Source: an uncultured Lachnospiraceae bacterium
Lineage (GTDB): Bacteria; Bacillota; Clostridia; Lachnospirales; Lachnospiraceae
Assembly (NCBI GenBank): GCA_946566415.1
Contig: CAMNWW010000011.1
Coordinates: forward strand, 1 to 20,173
Length of the DNA stretch: 20,173 nt
Direction of reading: 5' to 3'
In this document: piece after piece, positions 1 to 6,553 of the stretch
Position numbering within the stretch: the first letter of the stretch is position 1
Layout: each line of letters opens with the position of its first letter
Position numbers and translations under genes: made by a program
The notes under the pieces: generated by a model
Database searches by the model: none
The model's input: only the letters and a program-made list of their open reading frames with translations
Told to the model about the DNA's origin: nothing

Positions 1-1
1 G

Positions 2-670
2 ATTCTTTTCTGCATGGCTCGGGACAGTGATAAGAAGAAGGCAAAGGAGAGTATCCACCTTCTTGAGAGGCTGAAAGTTCCGTTTGTAATGATTGACCGT
101 TATCTGGAAGAGGCGGAATGCAGTTCTGTCATAGTGAACCACAAGCAGGGCGGCTATACGGCCACGAAATATTTGTTAGAGAGCGGGCACCGTCGGATAG
201 GCTGTGTGACTGGTCCGTTGGCGCTCGAAGATTCTAAGGAGAGGCTGACAGGTTATCGTAAAGCGCTGGAGGAGTATAAAATCCCATATGAGGAGAGTTT
301 GATATACGAAGGGGATTATGACTGGGAAAGCGGAGTCAAGGCGGCAGAGTACTTTTTTTTTAATAAGACAGGAATAAGCGCCGTATTTGCATTTAACGAT
401 ATGTCGGCATATGGAACTTATAATGGTCTTAAGCAGCACAAAATTTCTGTGCCGGGAGATATCTCGCTTATAGGATATGACGATATTTTTTTCTCGGAGA
501 TCTTAGATGTACCGCTCACTACAGTCAGGCAGCCAGTGTATGATATGGGAGTCGAGGGAGTAAAACTGCTCCTGGAGGAAGTGGACAGCGGGGTACATAC
601 AAAAAAGTGTATCACGTTCCAGCCGACGCTTACGGTGCGCTCCAGTGTTGCCAGAGTAGGAGGAGAATAA
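2..670 (+). CDS. LacI-family transcriptional regulator, 3' part (start outside window)
   Basis: The reading frame is open from base 2, so the ATG at 14 is almost certainly internal and the gene begins upstream of the window. The visible 222 or so residues are the periplasmic-binding-protein-like sensor domain of a LacI/GalR/CcpA-type repressor. Recognisable blocks are a VPFVMIDR strand, a GGYTATKYLLESGHRRIG helix, a RLTGYRKALEE helix, FAFNDMSAYG, and the late VPGDISLIGYDD block followed by PLTTVRQP. The DNA-binding helix-turn-helix and hinge, normally the first 60 or so residues, lie outside the window. Such proteins bind a sugar or related effector and repress nearby operons. The stop codon abuts the ATG of the following transporter-like gene at 671, so the two are probably co-transcribed. 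The effector cannot be told from the sequence. Confidence 0.93.
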   Translation: MLFCMARDSDKKKAKESIHLLERLKVPFVMIDRYLEEAECSSVIVNHKQGGYTATKYLLESGHRRIGCVTGPLALEDSKERLTGYRKALEEYKIPYEESLIYEGDYDWESGVKAAEYFFFNKTGISAVFAFNDMSAYGTYNGLKQHKISVPGDISLIGYDDIFFSEILDVPLTTVRQPVYDMGVEGVKLLLEEVDSGVHTKKCITFQPTLTVRSSVARVGGE

Positions 671-1306
671 ATGGAGGGCCTGAAACATAAAAATCTAAAA
701 AACTACATATGGATTCTTCCCCTGATTTCCGGTATCTGCTGGGGCGGCGCCGGCATTTTCGTGCGTACTTTGATCGGTGAAGGGATGGAGAATCTTACCA
801 TTATTTTTTTTCGTATGCTTTTTGCAAGTATCATGCTGATGTTTATAATCCTGATAAAAGATAAATCTCTTTTGAGGATTCATCGGCGGGATTTCGGACT
901 TTTTGCTGTCAGCGGGCTTTTTGGCCTTACTTTGATGAACGCTTTGTACAATGTCGCCATCTCGGAAGGCTCTCTGGCTCTGGCAGCTGTGCTTTTGGCA
1001 TTATCCCCGGTATTTGTGCTTTTGTCAGCAGCGCTTGTCCTTCATGAAAAGCCGACTGCCCGTAAGATACTTTGTGTGGTATTGGCGCTGGCAGGATGCA
1101 TACTGGTGAGCGGTATCTTGGAAGCCGGGAAGATCGCTATTTTGGTGTCCACCGAACCCGCCTCAGCCATGGTTATCGGCATTATTTGCTATGGGGAAAA
1201 TCCGACGCTTCTTTCTGTGCTGGGTCTTTGCTGTAATATTGCAGCGATCGTACTTTTGAATCTCCCGGAGAAGAAAGAATCGGAGAAAATCCTTACGTCA
1301 ATGTAA
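671..1306 (+). CDS. EamA/DMT-superfamily transporter with internal deletion (probably non-functional)
   Basis: The protein has 211 residues, against about 290-300 for normal two-repeat EamA transporters. The first EamA repeat looks complete: hydrophobic segments run at about 13-36, 42-62, 74-96, 101-123 and 130-150, including an SPVFVLLSA helix followed by HEKPTARK. Directly after the GCILVSGILEAG segment the sequence jumps to KIAILVSTEPASAM and GIICYGENPT, which match the end of the second repeat (the helix before the conserved E-P, then the last helix). Roughly 80-95 residues covering the middle of repeat two are therefore missing, in frame. The start follows an AGGAGG site and abuts the LacI-family stop. 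It is probably a decaying drug/metabolite exporter. A functional shortened form cannot be excluded, but seven helices in this arrangement would be unusual. The 3' end overlaps the convergent barstar-like gene by 14 bp. Confidence 0.8.
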   Translation: MEGLKHKNLKNYIWILPLISGICWGGAGIFVRTLIGEGMENLTIIFFRMLFASIMLMFIILIKDKSLLRIHRRDFGLFAVSGLFGLTLMNALYNVAISEGSLALAAVLLALSPVFVLLSAALVLHEKPTARKILCVVLALAGCILVSGILEAGKIAILVSTEPASAMVIGIICYGENPTLLSVLGLCCNIAAIVLLNLPEKKESEKILTSM

Positions 1307-1547
1307 TCAGAATATCATTATTTGCTTTGCCCGCCGCCTCAAAAACCTGCATGATCTCCTGAAAATATTCATTATCATTTTTACTGTGGAATACCTCGAT
1401 ATGAGTGTCCTGCATATCGTTCAGGCAGTCCTGCAGCGTGTTCAGGTTGTTCTGGTAGCGGTCTGAAAGATTCAGCTTCTCTTTAAGGTACGCGTGCGCG
1501 TGCTCCGGTTCATCCATACAAAGTCCGTTTAAAATAATAGATTTCAC
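1293..1547 (-). CDS. Barstar-family (barnase inhibitor-like) protein, orphan
   Basis: This 84-residue protein has the barstar layout: a first strand IILNGLCM, a helix EHAHAYLKEKLNLS, then the motif YQNNLNTLQDCLND, and a final helix IMQVFEAAGKAN with a last strand. Barstar proteins tightly block the active site of secreted ribonucleases of the barnase type. In the classic protein the contact helix reads YGENLDALWDCL with key residues D35, W38 and D39. Here the D35 equivalent is Asn, the W38 equivalent is Gln, and the D39 equivalent is kept (Asp40). The start is GTG, supported by AGGAGG seven bases upstream. No barnase-like RNase is encoded beside it, so it is an orphan immunity/antitoxin gene in this window. 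It reads away from the repeat-flanked island and converges on the transporter remnant. The family assignment is good; the partner is unknown. Confidence 0.8.
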   Translation of the reverse strand: MKSIILNGLCMDEPEHAHAYLKEKLNLSDRYQNNLNTLQDCLNDMQDTHIEVFHSKNDNEYFQEIMQVFEAAGKANNDILITLT

Positions 1548-1572
1548 AAAAAATCCTCCTTACCTATTAAAA

Positions 1573-1710
1573 TTCATCGCCGAATAGGCGATCTAAGTTG
1601 CGGTACCCCGAATGCGTTGCATGAGGGGATTCCCGCCTAAAATTCATCGCCGGATAGGCGATTGAGTTACGGTACCCCGCATGTTCCCGCTCTTTGGGTA
1701 CATGCGGGGT
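1573..1710 (-). repeat. Left inverted copy of 138-bp modular intergenic repeat
   Basis: The reverse complement of 1573-1710 aligns without gaps to 4822-4959, with 6 mismatches in 138 by my count. Read in that orientation it holds a long hairpin (CCCCGCATGT paired with ACATGCGGGG around a 15-nt loop) and then two related tandem modules. Each module consists of GGGGTACCG(T/C)AACT followed by the small hairpin ATCGCC-TATTC-GGCGAT and GAA. Between the modules, CCCC and GGGG arms flank an inner ATGC/GCAT pairing. It encodes no protein. The remainder of the intergenic stretch (1711-1880) is AT-rich and holds the candidate promoter of the island. Confidence 0.92.
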
Positions 1711-1800
1711 GCTTATCTATAACTATGTCCAACCAATGGGAAAATATACCGATTTTTTAGATTATTGAGAGAATGTAGTGTTGATCGGATTACCACATTT

Positions 1801-1830
1801 TTCTTTTAAAATGAGAGGTTATGTGATAAT
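1801..1830 (+). promoter_or_regulatory. Candidate promoter of the sce7726-sce7725-RES operon
   Basis: An extended -10 element, TGTGATAAT (GATAAT at 1825-1830 with TG at 1822-1823), lies about 50 bp before the GTG start of the first island gene. The upstream TTCTTT at 1801-1806, 18 bp away, is only a weak -35 match. It is the best promoter-like sequence between the left repeat and the operon. The call rests on pattern only. Confidence 0.4.
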
Positions 1831-1880
1831 ATATAGGAGCAAAGGTATCAAGGACAAGATTTCGGGAAAGGAAGCAGATT

Positions 1881-2726
1881 GTGAGTAACAATTTAATTTT
1901 AAAGAGATTCTTTTCAAAAGCAGCTTTACATGGTTTGCTTTCCGGCAATGAAGAGGGGATATTTGATTGTGTTGTAAGAAGATATGTAGCGGAACCTAAA
2001 GGAAAACCCTATGAAAAACTGATTAGCGAAATATATTCTTATATGGATAAAGAGTATAGAACTGAATATTATTATAAAAATACAATGATAAATAAAATGT
2101 TATTAAAAAAACATGATTATAAGAAAACAATAGTTTTAACTGAATTGCCGATAGGAAATTCAAAGGCAGATTTTATTATGATTAATGGGAAAGGAACAGT
2201 TTATGAGATAAAGACAGAATTGGATAATTTGGATAGAATAAATTCGCAAATTGACGATTATTATAAAGCGTTTTCAGAAGTTGTGATTGTAACCTATCGA
2301 GATAATATTGAAAAAGTTTTAGAGACTGTCCCGGAAACAGTTGGGATAATGGAGTTGACTAAGCGTAGGGCGCTAAGAGCTATTAGAGATTCAAAGCAAA
2401 TTTATAGTAAATTAGACTACTATACAATATTCAAAATTTTGAGAAAATATGAATTTGAGCATATATTAACAACGTTGGGATATGACCTGCCCAAAGTTAA
2501 CCAATTTCAATATTATAGAGAAAGTTTCAATTTGATACAAAAAATTAACATTGACGTATTGCAAAAATTGATGCTTAGAGAATTAAAGAAACGGATGCGT
2601 ATTGAAACGGTTGAGTTTAGTATTGATGCGCCAGAGGAGCTAAGATTTTTAATTTATTTTGATGATGCTATTTTTGATTATAAAGATACTTTTTTTACAA
2701 CGTTAAATAGAATCTATGGAGGATAG
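1881..2726 (+). CDS. sce7726-family protein, PD-(D/E)XK nuclease-like
   Basis: This 281-residue protein matches the sce7726 family, named after a Sorangium cellulosum locus and typically found next to an sce7725-family gene, as here. Residues about 62-125 carry a restriction-endonuclease-like core: an early acidic TEYYYKN segment (Glu62), then TELPIGNSKADF with Asp97, and strand VYEIKTE with Glu109 and Lys111, followed by a helix containing SQIDDYY. This order (E, D, ExK) suggests a metal-dependent PD-(D/E)XK fold able to act on nucleic acid. The C-terminal half (about 150-281) is charged, mostly helical and not recognised. The GTG start is preceded by AGGAAG at six bases. It is the first gene of the three-gene operon, two bases before the next. 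The specific function of the family is, to my knowledge, not established; nuclease activity is an inference from the motif. Confidence 0.82.
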   Translation: MSNNLILKRFFSKAALHGLLSGNEEGIFDCVVRRYVAEPKGKPYEKLISEIYSYMDKEYRTEYYYKNTMINKMLLKKHDYKKTIVLTELPIGNSKADFIMINGKGTVYEIKTELDNLDRINSQIDDYYKAFSEVVIVTYRDNIEKVLETVPETVGIMELTKRRALRAIRDSKQIYSKLDYYTIFKILRKYEFEHILTTLGYDLPKVNQFQYYRESFNLIQKINIDVLQKLMLRELKKRMRIETVEFSIDAPEELRFLIYFDDAIFDYKDTFFTTLNRIYGG

Positions 2727-2728
2727 AT

Positions 2729-3661
2729 ATGTATTTTCCTTATTTACGGGGGCGGCAATTTGAACTTATTGCATTAAGAGAACTTTTAGAATCTGATTTG
2801 ATTGGTAATAAAATAGTTCCAATAATTGAGCCAATTAAGCCGACGTCAACATTGGCAAAAACACTGTTATTTTATTCAGAGAAGGCGCATTTTCATGCAT
2901 TGATAATGAATCCGGAGGTGGGAGACTTTGCGTCGACTATTAGAGAAAAGGGAAAGAAAGTAGATAAAACAGTTATAGATATTTATCATGATTTAGAGTC
3001 GCAATATTTGATAAAGGCGTATATTATGAAAAAACATACGCCAAAGCTACTTGAAAAGAGAAAAGATTTATCTCAACTAATGATTGTTAATCCAAAGCGA
3101 GATTGTATGGAAGATTATCTTAAAGTATATACAGGGATGGAACCTGAATATACGCTGTTACCTGATGACAGAACTTTCAGCCGAAAAGCTCCTAGATCAA
3201 AAGTATTATTTATGGACAGGTTCCCTAAAGCTCCGAGAAATTCAGACTATGGCAAAAATGATGATGAATTTTATTCAGAGGATCATTTATATTACGATGC
3301 AGAGGGTTTTCGAGGATTCTCGGATTATTCGATCGTAGGTTCTGGATTTAGTGAAACAGGATTCGCACCACTTGCAGTGGCAATTCACATAATATATTTT
3401 GATAGTGATAAAGCTTTAAGAGTTCGCCATTTTGTTTCGGATTCAAATGATGATATAAATGACCCGGCTGGGAAATTTGGAGAGGCTGTTGGAAAATTAG
3501 CAGAATGGGTAGAAGCTAATAATCCGCAGCATACCGCTGGATTAGATATGTTTTTAGAGTGTAACAAGACGGGGCGTTATCCGGGATTGGGGACTGTAAA
3601 AAAATATTCAATAATGCATCATCTTGAATTGATGAATAGATTTTTAGAAGGGGAAATATAG
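2729..3661 (+). CDS. sce7725-family protein ('beta protein'-like)
   Basis: This 310-residue protein matches the sce7725 family, the usual neighbour of sce7726. The N-terminus (YFPYLRGRQFELIALREL, then KIVPIIEPIKP) resembles the phage-related 'beta protein' families, which appear to adopt a barrel-like alpha/beta fold. The most distinctive block is C-terminal, about 200-310: GFSDYSIVG, then GFAPLAVAIHI, RHFVSDSNDD, DPAGKFGEAVGKL, and finally RYPGLGTVKKYSIMHHLELM. No catalytic motif is obvious to me. The ATG start has GGAGG six bases upstream, and the stop TAG overlaps the GTG of the next gene by one base, so expression of the three genes is likely coupled. Its role is unknown. Likely options are a sensor or scaffold for the nuclease-like and RES partners, or a regulator that holds the RES protein inactive. 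Confidence 0.82.
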   Translation: MYFPYLRGRQFELIALRELLESDLIGNKIVPIIEPIKPTSTLAKTLLFYSEKAHFHALIMNPEVGDFASTIREKGKKVDKTVIDIYHDLESQYLIKAYIMKKHTPKLLEKRKDLSQLMIVNPKRDCMEDYLKVYTGMEPEYTLLPDDRTFSRKAPRSKVLFMDRFPKAPRNSDYGKNDDEFYSEDHLYYDAEGFRGFSDYSIVGSGFSETGFAPLAVAIHIIYFDSDKALRVRHFVSDSNDDINDPAGKFGEAVGKLAEWVEANNPQHTAGLDMFLECNKTGRYPGLGTVKKYSIMHHLELMNRFLEGEI

Positions 3662-4755
3662 TGCGAATTGGGATAAATTGCTTTGAAGATGTTGAAATAC
3701 GCTCTATTATTGCATCGGGTGGAAGAGTAGGGAATTGTGATGTTACCGGGCAAAAGGATGTATTGATTTATGATACATTAGCTGAAAACAGTACTGCTGA
3801 TTTGGCTGTTTTGTTATCAGAAGTTTTAGATGTATATACACCCGAGTCAGAGTTGCCGTCCGATTTTCCTCCGATGTGTTTGGCGTATGTTGAAGAGGTT
3901 TTATTTGCAGACTGGTCGATATTCAATCTTTCTGTAAAGAAGATAAAGCAAGTGGTAATAGAAGTTTGTAAGAGTATATATGCGGAAGATTCTTTAGTTT
4001 TTAAAGAGAAAGTTGGATTAGAAAGACTATGTGATTCGGATTTTTTGAGACGAAATTGTATCATGAAAGAGTCTTCATGGGAACGATTTATGAGTTCAAT
4101 AAAAAATATAAATCGATTTCATTCAAATCATATTAATTTAGAATTATTACAGAAGTTGTTTGATAGTCCAAGCCTTCAATTATTGATTTCTAAAAAGAGT
4201 GTGTCATATTATCGTGCCAGAATAAGTGGAGAAAAAGTTCATTCCAAGAATGAAATGGGTCCCCCTCCACATAGACTTGCAACGGCTGGAAGGGCTAATT
4301 CTCAAGGTATTAGCTGTTTATACTTGGCAAGTGACGTAATGACAACCTTTCACGAAATTCGAGCAAGGGATTTAGATTATGTTTCTGTGGGTGAGTTTGT
4401 TCCGAATAAAGAATTGAAATTAGTTGATTTGTCAAATCTTCATAAAATAAGTCCTTTTTCGGCAGGAACATTTGGGTGCGAGTGGTTTGCAATTAATATG
4501 AACATATTGAAGAAAATGAGTGATGAAATTGCGAAACCGTTAAGGCGGCAAGATAGTGAATTGGATTATTTGCCAGCACAATATATCTCTGATTTTATTA
4601 AATCTTTAGGATATGACGGAATATGTTATAGAAGCACTTTGAATATTCAGGGTTTGAATTATGCTATATTTAATTATAAAAAATTTGAATGCATAAATGT
4701 AAAGCTTTATCGTATTACGTCATTGTCATATTGCGCGGAACCATCCATCGTTTGA
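3661..4755 (+). CDS. HEPN/RES N-terminal domain and RES-domain protein, probable NAD-degrading toxin
   Basis: This 364-residue protein has two parts. The N-terminus (about 1-175) has the CFEDVEIRSII opening and GxVGNCDVTG turn typical of the HEPN/RES N-terminal domain that precedes RES toxins; only two of the cysteines usual in that region are visible (Cys7, Cys26). The RES domain follows (about 180-345): YYRARI (Arg185/Arg187), MGPPPHRLATAGRAN (Arg211), LYLAS (Tyr221), FHEIRA (Glu232), then YLPAQYISDFIKSLGYDGICYRS (Ser325). These match the Arg/Glu/Ser set that gives the family its name. Studied RES proteins (for example MbcT of Mycobacterium tuberculosis) consume NAD by phosphorolysis or hydrolysis and stop growth. 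The usual partner, an Xre-type antitoxin, is absent, so control probably comes from the two upstream proteins. The GTG start overlaps the preceding stop by one base. AT-rich like its operon mates. Confidence 0.85.
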   Translation: MRIGINCFEDVEIRSIIASGGRVGNCDVTGQKDVLIYDTLAENSTADLAVLLSEVLDVYTPESELPSDFPPMCLAYVEEVLFADWSIFNLSVKKIKQVVIEVCKSIYAEDSLVFKEKVGLERLCDSDFLRRNCIMKESSWERFMSSIKNINRFHSNHINLELLQKLFDSPSLQLLISKKSVSYYRARISGEKVHSKNEMGPPPHRLATAGRANSQGISCLYLASDVMTTFHEIRARDLDYVSVGEFVPNKELKLVDLSNLHKISPFSAGTFGCEWFAINMNILKKMSDEIAKPLRRQDSELDYLPAQYISDFIKSLGYDGICYRSTLNIQGLNYAIFNYKKFECINVKLYRITSLSYCAEPSIV

Positions 4756-4770
4756 GTTGGTTTGGTTTTT

Positions 4771-4808
4771 GGGGTATGACTGAACCGCCTATTCGGCGAT
4801 GAAATTTA
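4771..4808 (+). repeat. Degenerate extra copy of the repeat module
   Basis: Just inside the right repeat lies a third, diverged module: GGGGTATGACTGAACCGCC followed by the same small hairpin (CGCC-TATTC-GGCG, 4786-4798) and GATGAAATTT. The left end has no counterpart, so the two borders are not mirror images beyond the 138-bp core. TTGAGT (4752-4757) and TATGAC (4775-4780), 17 bp apart, form a weak promoter-like pair that could serve asnS. Confidence 0.7.
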
Positions 4809-4821
4809 TTTTTAAAAGGTA

Positions 4822-4959
4822 ACCCCGCATGTACCCAAAGAGCGGGAACATGCGGGATACCATAACTCAATCGCCTATTCGGCGATGAATTTTAGGCGGG
4901 AATCCCCTCATGCAGTGCATTCGGGGTACCGTAACTTAGATCGCCTATTCGGCGATGAA
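4822..4959 (+). repeat. Right inverted copy of 138-bp modular intergenic repeat
   Basis: This is the partner of 1573-1710 in opposite orientation, with about 132 of 138 positions matching. It starts with the 10-bp stem CCCCGCATGT/ACATGCGGGA. Two modules follow at about 4852-4893 and 4921-4961, each ending in ATCGCCTATTCGGCGATGAA. The inner segment pairs CCCC (4905-4908) with GGGG (4923-4926) around ATGCA/TGCAT. The left copy has a different base pair arrangement at the inner tip that still pairs, so structure may be conserved. It ends 27 bp before asnS and would be in the asnS leader if transcription enters from upstream. There is no T-run, so it is not a typical terminator. Confidence 0.92.
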
Positions 4960-4986
4960 ATATAACAAGGTAAGGAGTGTGGGATT

Positions 4987-6378
4987 ATGGATTTGATTAC
5001 AGTCAGACAATTATACAAGAACAGAGATGCGTATTTGAATAAGGAGATTACGATCGGCGGCTGGGTGCGGAGCATCAGGGACTCGAAAGCTTTTGGATTT
5101 ATTGTTGTAAACGACGGTTCTTTTTTTGAGCCGCTCCAGGTAGTTTATCATGATACAATGGAGAATTTCAGCGAGGTGTCTAAGCTGAATGTGGGTGCGG
5201 CGATTATTGTGCGCGGCATCCTGGTGGCGACGCCGCAGGCAAAGCAGCCTTTTGAGATTCAGGCGGAGGAGATCACAGTCGAGGGAACATCTACTCCGGA
5301 CTATCCGCTCCAGAAGAAGAGACACAGTTTTGAGTATTTGCGGACGATTGCGCACCTGCGTCCCAGGACCAACACATTCCAGGCTGTGTTCAGGGTGCGG
5401 TCGCTTACGGCGTACGCGATCCACAAATTTTTCCAGGAGAGAGGGTTTGTCTATGTACACACACCGCTCATCACAGGGAGCGACTGCGAGGGCGCGGGGG
5501 AAATGTTCCGGGTGACGACCCTGGATATGGAGAATGTGCCGAAGAATGCAGATGGGACGGTGGACTATACGCAGGATTTCTTTGATAAGGAGACAAGCCT
5601 TACGGTAAGCGGCCAGCTTAACGGAGAGACGTACGCGCAGGCGTTCCGTGATATTTATACGTTCGGTCCTACGTTTAGGGCGGAGAACTCAAACACTACC
5701 CGCCATGCGGCGGAGTTTTGGATGATCGAGCCGGAGATCGCGTTCGCGGATTTGGAGGACGACATGGATCTTGCGGAAAGCATGCTTAAATATATTATCC
5801 GTTATGTGATGGAGCAGGCGCCGGAGGAGATGAACTTCTTTAACTCTTTTGTTGATAAAGGTCTGATCGACAGGCTGAATAATGTGGTGAATTCAGATTT
5901 TGCACGAGTGACCTACACAAAAGCAGTCGAGATCCTTGAGAAGAATAACGAGAATTTTGAATATAAGGTTTCCTGGGGGACTGACCTGCAGACAGAGCAT
6001 GAGCGTTATCTGACAGAAGAGGTCTTTAAGCGTCCGGTTTTTGTGACCGATTATCCGAAAGAGATCAAAGCGTTCTATATGAAGCTGAACGATGACGGCC
6101 GGACGGTGGCTGCTGTGGATTGTCTGGTTCCGGGAATCGGGGAGATCATAGGCGGGAGCCAGAGGGAAGACGATTATGACAAACTCCTCGGCAGGATGAA
6201 AGAGCTGGGGCTTAGGGAAGAGGATTACGGTTTTTATCTTGACCTGCGCAAATATGGTTCTACCAGGCATGCGGGATTTGGCTTAGGGTTTGAGCGGTGC
6301 ATTATGTATTTGACCGGAATGTCGAATATCCGCGACGTGATCCCGTTCCCGAGGACGGTAAATAACTGCGAGCTGTAG
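4987..6378 (+). CDS. asnS: Asparagine--tRNA ligase
   Basis: This 463-residue class IIb aminoacyl-tRNA synthetase charges tRNA-Asn with asparagine in the cytoplasm. The N-terminal OB-fold anticodon-binding domain (about 15-105) begins with ITIGGWVRSIRDSKAFGFI. The catalytic domain shows the class II motifs: motif 2 as FRAENSNTTRHAAEFWMIEPE, and motif 3 near the end as GFGLGFERCIMYLTGMSNIRDVIPFPR. The ENSNTTRH and final NIRDVIPFPRT segments favour AsnRS over the related AspRS. Length is normal for the family. The ATG start has AAGGAG nine bases upstream. No T-box leader is visible; instead the region before the gene is filled by the modular repeat. Base composition returns to the GC-richer chromosomal style here, in sharp contrast to the upstream island. 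Confidence 0.97.
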   Translation: MDLITVRQLYKNRDAYLNKEITIGGWVRSIRDSKAFGFIVVNDGSFFEPLQVVYHDTMENFSEVSKLNVGAAIIVRGILVATPQAKQPFEIQAEEITVEGTSTPDYPLQKKRHSFEYLRTIAHLRPRTNTFQAVFRVRSLTAYAIHKFFQERGFVYVHTPLITGSDCEGAGEMFRVTTLDMENVPKNADGTVDYTQDFFDKETSLTVSGQLNGETYAQAFRDIYTFGPTFRAENSNTTRHAAEFWMIEPEIAFADLEDDMDLAESMLKYIIRYVMEQAPEEMNFFNSFVDKGLIDRLNNVVNSDFARVTYTKAVEILEKNNENFEYKVSWGTDLQTEHERYLTEEVFKRPVFVTDYPKEIKAFYMKLNDDGRTVAAVDCLVPGIGEIIGGSQREDDYDKLLGRMKELGLREEDYGFYLDLRKYGSTRHAGFGLGFERCIMYLTGMSNIRDVIPFPRTVNNCEL

Positions 6379-6441
6379 GGAACGTAAGTAGGGACCGGCG
6401 GGCGAAGGCGCGGAGCTAAGACGGCTTATGCGTGCAAAGTC

Positions 6442-6538
6442 CCTGCTTCGCAGGCTCGATATGGATCCTCAGCCAGCCGCTTACATGCAAGCATGACGAG
6501 TCTGCCTGCAGATCCATATCGGCTGTGAATCGTAACTA
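6442..6538 (+). repeat. Structured intergenic element before the response regulator
   Basis: In the 175 bp between asnS and the response regulator there is a small hairpin CCTGC-TTC-GCAGG (6442-6454). It is followed by an 11-bp perfect stem, CGATATGGATC (6457-6467) with GATCCATATCG (6511-6521), around a 43-nt loop. Directly after it comes CTGTGAATCGTAACTA (6523-6538). The last motif recurs with one change at 17770-17785 upstream of the peptide receptor gene. The architecture resembles a dispersed intergenic repeat seen in Lachnospiraceae chromosomes (from memory), whose function I do not know. No T-run follows the stem, so it is not a canonical terminator. Confidence 0.6.
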
Positions 6539-6553
6539 CGAAGGAGACAGGGT

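Larger units (their letters stand above)
1573..4959. other. AT-rich three-gene island bounded by 138-bp inverted repeats
   Basis: Two inverted repeat copies (1573-1710 and 4822-4959) enclose about 3.1 kb carrying exactly three co-directional genes with their own candidate promoter. The enclosed genes are strikingly AT-rich, with many AAA, GAA, ATA and TTA codons, while asnS and the downstream genes use many GC-ending codons. This points to acquisition from another source. There is no transposase, integrase or recombinase inside, so it is not a recognisable insertion sequence. It may have moved by recombination between repeats, or with help in trans. The whole has the look of a portable conflict/defence cassette. 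Confidence 0.7.

Noticed and set aside
3661..4185. Active HEPN ribonuclease motif in the N-terminal part of the RES protein
   Set aside because: I found no convincing R-x4-6-H motif; the closest, RFHSNH at 152-157, has wrong spacing, so only the domain name is used and not RNase activity.
1573..4959. Insertion sequence or composite transposon
   Set aside because: The flanking inverted repeats are clear, but no transposase or recombinase is encoded between them, so only a non-autonomous or recombination-based origin can be proposed.
4771..4961. CRISPR-like array from the repeated ATCGCCTATTCGGCGATGAA units
   Set aside because: Only two or three units per side, the spacing sequences are shared between units and between both sides, and there are no cas genes.
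4756..4986. T-box or other aminoacyl-tRNA-synthetase leader before asnS
   Set aside because: No T-box sequence, specifier loop or terminator/antiterminator pair is visible; the region is explained by the modular repeats.
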